Below are positions 8,011 to 16,310 of a stretch of 43,516 nucleotides of DNA, in pieces (position 1 is the stretch's first letter; each line of letters starts with the position of its first letter). The translations under genes were made by a program, and so were the position numbers. The notes beneath the pieces are model-generated. The model was not told the DNA's origin. It saw nothing but the letters and a program-made list of their open reading frames with translations, and did no database searches. The DNA is from Desulfobacteraceae bacterium. Lineage in GTDB: Bacteria > Desulfobacterota > Desulfobacteria > Desulfobacterales > SKZT01. The stretch lies in the NCBI GenBank assembly GCA_007127235.1, contig SKZT01000112.1, forward strand, positions 1 through 43,516. Direction: 5' to 3'.

Positions 8011-9417
8011 TTGTCGGAAACAATTGTTAAACCTGAACGTCCGGGAGGCTTTCTGGATTTTCTTCCGGCGGATTACCTGGCCAGGGAAAGCATGCTGAAA
8101 AAAATTCAAGGGGTTTTTCGCTCATTTGGTTTCGACCCCATAGAAACGCCACGAATTGAGTTTCTGAAAACCCTGGCCGGAGAAACAAGCAATACCGGAA
8201 AAAATATTTTTCATATCAAAAGTGGGGCTGACGACGAACCCTTGGCTATGCCTTTTGACCACACAGTGCCTTTCGCAAGGCTTCTGGCTGCAAATCCTTA
8301 TGAAGCCAAAAGACGAACAGGCATTCGGCTTCCATGGAGACGAATGGTGGTGGGACCCGTATTCCGTTCCGATAATCCCCAAAGCGGCCGATATCGCCAA
8401 TTTTACCAGTTTGATGCCGATATCGCCGGCACATCGGCCATGATGGCCGATGCCGAGATGGTCGCCCTCATGTATCTGACCATGAAAGCCTTGAGTGTTG
8501 AACATTTTAAAATCAGGATCAACAACCGCAAAGTTCTAAACGGTCTTGCCACCCTAACGGGTATACATGGCAGAGATAAAATCCCCGCAAATGATATCAC
8601 AAGGGAAATGATGAGAATTTTGGACAAGCTGGATAAAATCGGGATGGATCGCGTGTTAAAAGAACTTCAGGATCCCCCTGAAGATGATTATTCGCCGAGT
8701 CCCTGCCTTTCAGCGGAAAGTGTCGAAAACATCAGATCTTTTTTATCACTCAAGGGAGATAACTCTCAAAAAATTTCTCAATGTCGCGAAATTTTTCAGG
8801 GAATCGATATTGCCCATGAGGGACTTGACGAATTGAGTTCGATTTTAAATTATCTCCGAAGCATGAAAATCCCTGAAAGTTATGTGGATATTGACTTTTC
8901 AATCGCGCGTGGACTGGATTACTATACAGGACCTGTTTTTGAAACCGTGCTTTTGGATGCTCCTGAATTTGGAAGTATTTTTTCAGGAGGCCGCTATAAT
9001 GATCTTGTCAGGCGTTTCACAGGAAAAAGCCTACCGGCCACAGGGACTTCCATAGGGGTTGACCGCCTTTTTGCCGCTCTTTCTCACCTTGGCCTTTTAG
9101 ATAAAAGCAGGCAAACCGTCACTGAGGTGATGGTCCTTCGAATTGAAAAAGACAATGATGAACAGTACCTTGAAATCGCCTCCCGTGTTCGTTGCATGGG
9201 AATCAATACGGAAATCTGCATGGTGGAAGACACAAGTTTCAAAGGGCAGTTCAATTTTGCCATCAGTCGGGGTGCTAAATTTGTGATCATCTGCGGTGTT
9301 TCAGAATTGGAAAAAGGGACACTACAAATCAAAAACCTCGAAACCCGCAAACAGGAAGAAGTTTCAAAGGCTGATCTGGGGGCCTACTTCGAAAAAAACA
9401 GATGTTCAGAAAAATAG
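8011..9417 (+). CDS. hisS: Histidyl-tRNA synthetase family protein (HisRS; class II core plus C-terminal anticodon-binding-like domain)
   Basis: FRSDNPQSGRYRQFYQFDADI (motif 2), IARGLDYYTGPVFE (HisRS His-A motif), GGRYNDLVRRF, GTSIGVDRLFAAL (motif 3), C-terminal EVMVLRIEKDND...GAKFVIICG. TTG start 4 nt after the hisD stop. Confidence 0.85.
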   Translation: MSETIVKPERPGGFLDFLPADYLARESMLKKIQGVFRSFGFDPIETPRIEFLKTLAGETSNTGKNIFHIKSGADDEPLAMPFDHTVPFARLLAANPYEAKRRTGIRLPWRRMVVGPVFRSDNPQSGRYRQFYQFDADIAGTSAMMADAEMVALMYLTMKALSVEHFKIRINNRKVLNGLATLTGIHGRDKIPANDITREMMRILDKLDKIGMDRVLKELQDPPEDDYSPSPCLSAESVENIRSFLSLKGDNSQKISQCREIFQGIDIAHEGLDELSSILNYLRSMKIPESYVDIDFSIARGLDYYTGPVFETVLLDAPEFGSIFSGGRYNDLVRRFTGKSLPATGTSIGVDRLFAALSHLGLLDKSRQTVTEVMVLRIEKDNDEQYLEIASRVRCMGINTEICMVEDTSFKGQFNFAISRGAKFVIICGVSELEKGTLQIKNLETRKQEEVSKADLGAYFEKNRCSEK

Positions 9418-9620
9418 TTGCCAGGCACCCTACTGATTTTTTGCATACCCCTAAGGCTTTTTACTCATCATCATTCAGGATATAAGCCCCCTTAAATCCA
9501 TCTTCCCCCCTATTTATCAATTGACGATTATAACTTATAATGCCTTTCAGTTTTGAGTTATTTATTCCCACACATCTTGGTGCGGTCTGAAAATCACATA
9601 CATAAGGAGAAAAAAGCGTT

Positions 9621-9986
9621 ATGGTTTTTAAAAAGATGCTGGAATATGAGAGAAACATGAGGGCGCTGGGTGAAGAGCTTAAAGACAAACCAAAAGGTTA
9701 CTCTACAGAATTGAAAATTAATGGTTACAATTTCTCCACAATGAAAAGCCCACATATTGAAATTATTCTTCTCAATTCAAACCAGCGACTGGTTGCCTAT
9801 CGTCCCAAGCCCGATGCCGGAGCAACTGAAAATAAAAGAGAATGGTTTTTTGGCGATTATCAAAAAGCCCTTGAGGATGCTTTTTCGTGGATAAACCAGG
9901 AAGGTACACACAACGATCAAAAAGACAACTTTAAGAAACCTGCAGAGGATAATAGTCCTGAATACACACTGATGGGTTTTTTCTAA
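9621..9986 (+). CDS. Hypothetical protein (121 aa)
   Basis: Open frame with plausible RBS (AAGGAGAAAAAAG) upstream; no family recognised. Confidence 0.65.
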   Translation: MVFKKMLEYERNMRALGEELKDKPKGYSTELKINGYNFSTMKSPHIEIILLNSNQRLVAYRPKPDAGATENKREWFFGDYQKALEDAFSWINQEGTHNDQKDNFKKPAEDNSPEYTLMGFF

Positions 9987-10141
9987 AATACCGGATGTGC
10001 GTCGAGCCGATATCACTGTTTTATATAGCTTTTCGAAAATGAGCAGTTGCGAAAAATTTATCGCCGATTTTGATATAATGGACCTGGTGGACTTTTTGGA
10101 TGGCCAATTTGTTTACCAGGTTCATTGTTTTGAAACTGAGA

Positions 10142-11092
10142 TTAAACATGATTACGCAGTTTCAAGTCCACAGAGTGTGGGTTGAGATATGTCTGCTTCA
10201 TCAAGTAGGGTTCCTGATACTTTCTGATAAAATGGTTCAAAAGTGTCACAGGGACAATCAAGGGGACATTACCAATTCGATATTGATCGATGATCTCCAG
10301 TACTTCCTGTTTTTCGTCGGGGGACAGTTGTTTTTTAAAATATCCAAGAATATGTTGCAAAACATTCAGGTTCTTTTTTAAAGTGGTTTTCAGTTTGAGG
10401 GCTTCTAGAAAAAGCTTTTCATATTGTGAAAAAAGATGATCCTTGGAATAATTTTTACCATCAGCGACGAGTTTTCCCAAATTTTGCTGGTGACTTGGGC
10501 TATGGGCGAGTAAAAAAAGTTTATGACGGCTGTGAAAATCAACAAGTCCTCCCAAAGAATGGTTTTGTTCTACCGTTTCGCGCCATCTTTTCAAAGCAAA
10601 AATGGATTCAATAAAATTTTCCCGCAGTTTCGGGTCATGAAGCCGCCCTTCTTCTTCAACGGGAATAAGCGGGAAATGCTCCATAAAAGCACGTGCAAAA
10701 AGTCCTATGCCTGTCTGTTGCGGCATTCCTTTTTCTGAATATACTTTTACCCTTTCCATGCCGCTGCTTGGAGATTTGCTTTTAAAAATAAAGCCACACA
10801 AATTTTCCTTTTCAAGATCAGCAACCTTTTCTTTCGCCCAGTTGAGCATCAGATCCGTATGGTCTACATTGGTTTTGGTGGTTTTAAGACGGGGATTTTG
10901 AGGATCACCCACCAGCCTAAGGGATTCTCTGGGAACTGAAAAGCCGACTTCCACTTCAGGACAAACCGGAAAAAACTCTACATACTGACCCAGCGTATCC
11001 GTAATAAAACGGTCGTGTTTATGCCCCCCATCAAAACGGACTTTTTGTCCCAACAGACAAGCGCTTACCCCTAATTTAATTTTATCCTTCAT
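10142..11092 (-). CDS. DUF523 + DUF1722 (YbbK/YbgA-like) protein
   Basis: KLGVSACLLGQKVRFDGGHK, FFPVCPEVEVGFSVPRE, FKSKSPSSG (DUF523), then DUF1722-like FHSRHKLFLLAHSP...LLNHFIRKY. Confidence 0.9.
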   Translation of the reverse strand: MKDKIKLGVSACLLGQKVRFDGGHKHDRFITDTLGQYVEFFPVCPEVEVGFSVPRESLRLVGDPQNPRLKTTKTNVDHTDLMLNWAKEKVADLEKENLCGFIFKSKSPSSGMERVKVYSEKGMPQQTGIGLFARAFMEHFPLIPVEEEGRLHDPKLRENFIESIFALKRWRETVEQNHSLGGLVDFHSRHKLFLLAHSPSHQQNLGKLVADGKNYSKDHLFSQYEKLFLEALKLKTTLKKNLNVLQHILGYFKKQLSPDEKQEVLEIIDQYRIGNVPLIVPVTLLNHFIRKYQEPYLMKQTYLNPHSVDLKLRNHV

Positions 11093-11242
11093 AATATCCC
11101 ATCGGAAAGCAATTATTTTATGATAGGTTCCTTAACCCAATTTTTCGGTCTCCCAGTTAAAACCAAAAAAGCAGTGCATTTTTACGGGCCCTGCAATTTT
11201 AATTTCATAGAAGCATGTTCTCAATAAAAAGAATGCATTCAA

Positions 11243-12130
11243 TCAGACAGAATCGCCTTCAGCCACAGATGCCTCATAAATGGGAAACAGGCTTTCGAAT
11301 ATCGCGGATATATCATCAGCAATATTCGCACCTTTTGCAACAACATCTTTTTTGTTCATGCTTTTGGTGATTTGCAAATCTACCCGCCGGGACTCTTCTG
11401 AAACTGTTTTCAGAAATTCAGGAAGAGAATCCACCACCTTTTCCTCTCCCTTTTTATTCAGTTTCCATTTTTTATCGGTTGAATGAATTTTCCAGGCAAT
11501 TTCACCGTCTTTATTGAGATGACAAATCATCAGGTTTCGGTCGAAAGCCAGTTCCTTTAGGTGTTGCTCGTTTGATTCAGACATGAGCCAACTTAAAAAA
11601 CGCCCCCAATCCCCTGTATTATTGCCGGCTTTTTTGGAGTGTTCAATACAGTAACCGCAGTAAAGATTTTCTTCACTCAGAGAAACAAAAAACTTGCCCT
11701 GATAACTGAAAATATCGGAATTTCGATGTTTCACATCAGCCCATTGGATCATAGGCTTACGAGCAATTGACCAGGACTTGATATCAAAACGATCCGATTC
11801 TGAAAAAACTTTGACAGAGCCTCCCAGGCATGAGCGACGACGCCAGATGGTGCCTGATATCTTTTTTGAGAAGTCACTTTCCTTGAGGCCTTCAAACTTA
11901 ACACGACCGCCGCTTGCTGCTTTTTTAGCCTTCTTGGCTTTCTTTTTCTCAAGCTGATTTTGCTCAAACTCCATGCGCTCGATGATCCGGCGTTGAAAAT
12001 CAATGTCCGTGACGGCCTCCTCACCGGTTTCCCATCGGATCTGCATGGTTTCGTCATTGATGGAAAGTACTTCATAGGTTCCCTTCATGTTTTCATACTT
12101 ACCGCCGACTTCAAACTCGATTTCATTCAT
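11243..12130 (-). CDS. Hypothetical protein (295 aa) with Lys/Ala-rich linker
   Basis: Long ORF: EFEVGGKYENMKGTYEVLSINDETMQIRWETGEEAVTDI, then KKKAKKAKKAA linker and a C-terminal domain of unknown function. Confidence 0.75.
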   Translation of the reverse strand: MNEIEFEVGGKYENMKGTYEVLSINDETMQIRWETGEEAVTDIDFQRRIIERMEFEQNQLEKKKAKKAKKAASGGRVKFEGLKESDFSKKISGTIWRRRSCLGGSVKVFSESDRFDIKSWSIARKPMIQWADVKHRNSDIFSYQGKFFVSLSEENLYCGYCIEHSKKAGNNTGDWGRFLSWLMSESNEQHLKELAFDRNLMICHLNKDGEIAWKIHSTDKKWKLNKKGEEKVVDSLPEFLKTVSEESRRVDLQITKSMNKKDVVAKGANIADDISAIFESLFPIYEASVAEGDSV

Positions 12131-12244
12131 GTTTTACTCCTTCACCCTTATTTTGCTACTGATGTTGGTTCTATCTGATTATCCATAAATGCCGCAGGGC
12201 GAAATGTTTATAGGCATTTTTTCAATAAATCAGTTCGACCTTAT

Positions 12245-12280
12245 AAAAAAAGCACCTTGCTTCTAAGGTTGCAAGATGCC
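12245..12280 (-). terminator. Rho-independent terminator on minus strand
   Basis: Minus strand GCATCTTGC-AACCTTAGAA-GCAAGGTGC followed by TTTTTTT; 9-bp stem with one mismatch. Confidence 0.6.
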
Positions 12281-12629
12281 ATTGAGGTTGAAACAAATTA
12301 TTATGTCGAGAAACTGCTGTCTTATTTTTCCAACTTCTTGCATAAATCTTTGCCTGCCCAGGGCGACTATTGATTGCTTGGTTTACATTCAAACCACAAG
12401 CATCAATATTTTTATACACCCTATATAGTCCGGTAAATACAAGATTGGCCGTGATTCACAGCCCTTCTGCTCCCGGACAGAAATAAAACCATCTCAGAAA
12501 TTATTTTCAAAGATAAAACATACTTATACTATAGTTGTGATTTAAAATCAAGGTAAAAATTTTTAGTATTTGCCAAGCAAGCTATGGTTTTGATTAAGGG
12601 CGTTGGCTTATTTTGTGCTGTATATCAGA

Positions 12630-12932
12630 TTAAGGTAAAACCAGCAGGAGGAATACAAACCCAAAGAGGCCTACGGTTTCCACAATGCCCATAGCAATAA
12701 TCATAAATACCAGTCCTTTGCCTTCCCCCTCGGAAAGGGCACGGCATGCACCGGCCCCAACCAGACCCTGCATCCAGGCACTGAAAAATTCGGCGACACC
12801 ACCTGCAAGCCCGATATTAAGGCCGTGCCCAAAGATTAATATCGGGACAGCCGTATACCAGGTTGCTGCATCTGCCAATTTCACGGCTATCTCATTAAAA
12901 GACGATGCAATATAATAACTTGAAAGGCCCAC
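12630..12932 (-). CDS. V-type ATP synthase subunit K-like (c ring); N-terminal part resembles the C-terminus of subunit I
   Basis: FSAWMQGLVGAGACRALSEGEGKGLVFMIIAMGIVETVGLFGFVFLLLVLP is c/K-subunit-like with a membrane Glu. Preceding SSYYIASSFNEIAVKL...PILIFGHGLNI resembles the subunit I C-terminal membrane segment. GTG start lies inside the I ORF. Confidence 0.65.
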   Translation of the reverse strand: MGLSSYYIASSFNEIAVKLADAATWYTAVPILIFGHGLNIGLAGGVAEFFSAWMQGLVGAGACRALSEGEGKGLVFMIIAMGIVETVGLFGFVFLLLVLP

Positions 12933-14185
12933 TGCATCATACAGGCCATTTGGCCATAAAAACCATCTGCTTTCCGAAGGGTATCGTAATCAACCATCGG
13001 TCCTTTTTCCGTTGATATTACAAACCCACCGCCTTTGGCCAAAGTTTCAGGGGTTACACCGAAATAGTTTGCTATAAGTATACCCCACACTAAAGTTACC
13101 AGGCCGAATATGATCATGATATGTGCTGCGGGCTTTCCGGCAACATGCACTATCTTGTGATAGAAAAACAGACCGACAAGAAAAATCAGCAGGCCATAGC
13201 CGGCGTCACCGATCAGCATAGCGGCAAAAGCAGGCAGCGCCAGCATAAAGAAAGGTGAAAGGTCAATTTCACGGTATCCCGGCAGAGTGCCGAGCATGTC
13301 GAACAAACCCTTGATTGGTTTTGCCCAAAAAGGGTATCGAATTAACGTGGGAGGCACATCATCCATTTTCACTGGTTTTATGTGGAAAGCAGCATGCAAA
13401 TTATCCCCAGCCAATTGTAATCCGATTTTATCCGCCTTTTCCGTCGGCAGCCATCCCTGAAGGGCAAAGATTTCGCCCTTGTTCATCCCGCTTCGTTGTG
13501 CCTTGATATAAATCATCTCCTTTTCAAGGCGTGTCTGTTCTTTCTTCATAACCCCGGTCAGAGTGGCAAGCTGTGCCAGGCGATCGTGGCTTTGTTTCAA
13601 TTGGGCATCAATCTTTTTGGCTTCGGCAAGAACCGAAGCACGATCTTGCGACGGAAATGGTAAAGGTTGCGCTCCCTCAGGAATTGTAAATTGTCCGCTT
13701 CGGTCAATAACTGCCAACAACAATTTTTTCCCGGAAAGGATGGAAAGAATTTCAGCACATTCTGCACGGATACGGTGAGCTTGTTGTTGAGGAATCATAA
13801 AAAATCGAATTTCAACACCGCTTTTACGAAGATTCTCCAATTGTCTCAGCCTGACATTGCCCCATACTCCCAGTTCTCTGATCCTCTGGTGCAATTCGAG
13901 AAGGCGCCGTTGGTTTTCAATTATGGCTTTCCGGAGTTCAATAGCTTCGCGTGCCGCATCAGCAGGAACCTGGGAAAGTCTGCTACCGGATGGTTTGGTC
14001 GCCGATAAGATTTGCAATGCAAGAGAGATGTCATTAAAGGCGCTGGTTATATTTTCGTCTGCAACAGCTTTTTTCGGATTGACTGGCTCCAGATGCATCA
14101 GGTTTATTTTGCTCAGAAAAGCTAAAAGCCTGTCCTTGTCGTCCAGCCGTGTTGCAATGAAAACCTTGGACATTTTTACAATCAT
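12887..14185 (-). CDS. V-type ATP synthase subunit I, apparently truncated (432 aa)
   Basis: IGDAGYGLLIFLVGLFFYHK and upstream coiled-coil region typical of subunit I. The ORF ends after about three membrane segments, in a different frame from the following K-like ORF. Confidence 0.8.
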   Translation of the reverse strand: MIVKMSKVFIATRLDDKDRLLAFLSKINLMHLEPVNPKKAVADENITSAFNDISLALQILSATKPSGSRLSQVPADAAREAIELRKAIIENQRRLLELHQRIRELGVWGNVRLRQLENLRKSGVEIRFFMIPQQQAHRIRAECAEILSILSGKKLLLAVIDRSGQFTIPEGAQPLPFPSQDRASVLAEAKKIDAQLKQSHDRLAQLATLTGVMKKEQTRLEKEMIYIKAQRSGMNKGEIFALQGWLPTEKADKIGLQLAGDNLHAAFHIKPVKMDDVPPTLIRYPFWAKPIKGLFDMLGTLPGYREIDLSPFFMLALPAFAAMLIGDAGYGLLIFLVGLFFYHKIVHVAGKPAAHIMIIFGLVTLVWGILIANYFGVTPETLAKGGGFVISTEKGPMVDYDTLRKADGFYGQMACMMQWAFQVIILHRLLMR

Positions 14186-14186
14186 A

Positions 14187-14826
14187 ATGAGATGACCTCC
14201 GGATTCATTTCCCTTTTGGGCTCTTTTGTCTTTTCTTTCGCAATCTTTGCCCGGGCTACGGCGGCAGTCATTCGATCACTCAAGGCAATTCGAATACGCC
14301 TGATATTTTCTTTTGATTCCGGAATAATGACTTTTTCAAATAAATTGACTCATTGAGTAACTTTTTTTAACTCGCCCCGAAGCAATTTCAATTTGGTTTC
14401 CATGATTTCTGATTTCACAAGGTTCAAGTTTTTTTCACGTTGATCCGACAATGCATGGTCCACCCATGGCGAAGTGGCAAACAAGCTGTATTTGGCTTTG
14501 GGGAATCGTGCAGATTCAAATACAGGCACTTTTATACCAGCGACATTTATCATAACGGTTTTTACGTCTTCCGGTTCTGACAAAACATTTATGTTTACAC
14601 CGGCTGTATCCTTAAAAACAGAACTGTATGCAGACATTTTTTTGTCACAGGCATCGGCAGCTTCTTGCACGACTTTATATTCCTTGTCGGCCTCAATGAT
14701 TGCGGATTGCAACTGCTGTTGCTTGAGCTGAAGCAAAGGAAGATAAAGCTCGAAACGTTCCAGAGCACTTCGTTGCTGTCGTAACTCCGCCCATGTCAAT
14801 TTAATTTTCTTTCGTGGTCTTGGCAT
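14187..14826 (-). CDS. V-type ATP synthase subunit D, interrupted by an in-frame TGA at 14350-14352
   Basis: ORF 14350..14826 ends LRGELKKVTQ-TGA. The same frame continues VNLFEKVIIPESKENIRRIRIALSDRMTAAVARAKIAKEKTKEPKREMNPEVISL before the next stop, which overlaps the subunit I ATG. Confidence 0.85.
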
Positions 14827-14844
14827 ACTGTTCCCGTTTCATAC

Positions 14845-14951
14845 TATAGCTTTCCAGAAAATGTTTTTGGCTGCGTTATCGGTCGGAGATATACGAAAAA
14901 GTATGATCTTTTACCTCTATCCTTGCCAAAAACATTTTCTGAAAAGCTATA
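14845..14951. repeat. Imperfect inverted repeat (27-bp arms, 26/27 match, about 53-nt spacer)
   Basis: Left arm 14845-14871 tatagctttccagaaaatgtttttggc; right arm 14925-14951 gccaaaaacattttctgaaaagctata. Confidence 0.85.
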
Positions 14952-15017
14952 TTTCATTCGGTTTTTCTTTCTCAAGAGCCCATTTTATTTATAATCCAAA
15001 GCTGATGTGACATGTAT

Positions 15018-16310
15018 TTATTTTGGCCAGTGTTTTCTGGTAACAGCCTCCCGGATTCCCACTTCTGAGGGTTCAAAGCATCTGGCAAGAACTTGCCAGC
15101 ATTGGTCGAGGGCTTCAAAGAGAGGAAGATTTAAACTGAGATCCATAATCTGTCTTTCAAAAAGATCGCCGTATTTTAAAAGTTTTTGATCCCATGGGGT
15201 CATTTCGAATCCCATCTCTCTTTTTTCGCGGCTGTCGTCACATTTTGCATAAAGTTGAATGCAGGTATCCATGATCGCCCGGTGGTCATCACGGGTTTCA
15301 CCGTTCACCATTTGTTTAAGGCGAGATAATGAACCAAATGGTTCGATGCGGCGGTTGCGAAGATAGATTTGTCCCTCGGTGATATACCCTGTATTGTCAG
15401 GTATTGGATGGGTTACATCATCTCCGGGCATGGTAACACAGGCAAGCAATGTCATGGAACCGGCATTTTCAAAATCAACGGCCTTCTCATATCTGCGGGC
15501 CATCTGTGTATAAAGATCTCCCGGATATCCTCGATTGGAGGGCACCTGTTCCATGGTGATAGCAATTTCTTTGAGAGAATCCGCAAAGGCGGTCATGTCG
15601 GTCAGCAAAACCAGCACCCGTTTTCCCTGAAGAGCGAACTGCTCACCTACTGTAAGACAAAGGTCCGGAACCATTAAACACTCGACAACAGAATCCGCAG
15701 CAGTATGAATGAACATGATGCTTTTTCCCAAAACCCCGCTTTCTTCAAATAAAAGACGGAACGACAAATAATCATCATGCCTCAGGCCCATCCCGCCAAG
15801 AATAATGATATCTGCATTCGCCTGGAGTCCCACGCGACCCAGCAGTTCATTATATGGTTCACCGGCAACTGAAAAAATAGGAAGCTTTTGCGACTCCACC
15901 AGGGTATTGAAAACATCAATCATGGGTATCCCCGTATGGATCATTTTATCGGGGCGACGTCTCATAACCGGATTTACGGCAGGTGAACCGATATCCACCC
16001 TCCTGCTTCTGATAACCGGTCGATTATCACGGGGAACTCCCGATCCGTCAAAAACACGGCCGAACATTGCTTCGGTGAACAGTACCTGCATGGGATGACC
16101 CAGAAAATGAACCCGATCACGGTTTGAAACACCCTCTGTACCAGCAAAAAGCTGCAAATTAACTTCGTCATGATCCAGCCGGATCACCTGAGCAAGAGAA
16201 GGTCCGAAAGAAGTTGTAATTACTGCAAGGTCCTCGTATCCTACCCCTTTTGCTTTAACTGTGGCCACGCTTCCTGCAATACGGGTTATCTCTTTAAATA
16301 TTTTTTTCAC
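15018..16310 (-). CDS. V-type ATP synthase subunit B
   Basis: NtpB family: [89 protein letters not shown]. Confidence 0.95.
   Translation of the reverse strand: MKKIFKEITRIAGSVATVKAKGVGYEDLAVITTSFGPSLAQVIRLDHDEVNLQLFAGTEGVSNRDRVHFLGHPMQVLFTEAMFGRVFDGSGVPRDNRPVIRSRRVDIGSPAVNPVMRRRPDKMIHTGIPMIDVFNTLVESQKLPIFSVAGEPYNELLGRVGLQANADIIILGGMGLRHDDYLSFRLLFEESGVLGKSIMFIHTAADSVVECLMVPDLCLTVGEQFALQGKRVLVLLTDMTAFADSLKEIAITMEQVPSNRGYPGDLYTQMARRYEKAVDFENAGSMTLLACVTMPGDDVTHPIPDNTGYITEGQIYLRNRRIEPFGSLSRLKQMVNGETRDDHRAIMDTCIQLYAKCDDSREKREMGFEMTPWDQKLLKYGDLFERQIMDLSLNLPLFEALDQCWQVLARCFEPSEVGIREAVTRKHWPK

Noticed and set aside
8011-9417. Annotation as HisZ (ATP phosphoribosyltransferase regulatory subunit)
   Set aside because: It retains the HisRS RGLDYYTG motif and a C-terminal anticodon-binding-like domain, and no short-form hisG is adjacent.
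10081-10122. Inverted repeat GACCTGGT...ACCAGGTT
   Set aside because: Only 7-8 bp stem with a 26-nt loop and no T-tract; too weak to call a terminator or operator.
9997-10185. 62-aa plus-strand ORF (MRRADITVLYSFSKMSSCEKF...)
   Set aside because: Short, no clear RBS and overlaps the 3' end of the convergent DUF523/DUF1722 gene; could be a remnant but not supportable.
12222-12419. 65-aa minus-strand ORF downstream of the V-ATPase operon
   Set aside because: Spans the terminator hairpin and has no recognisable motif; probably non-coding.
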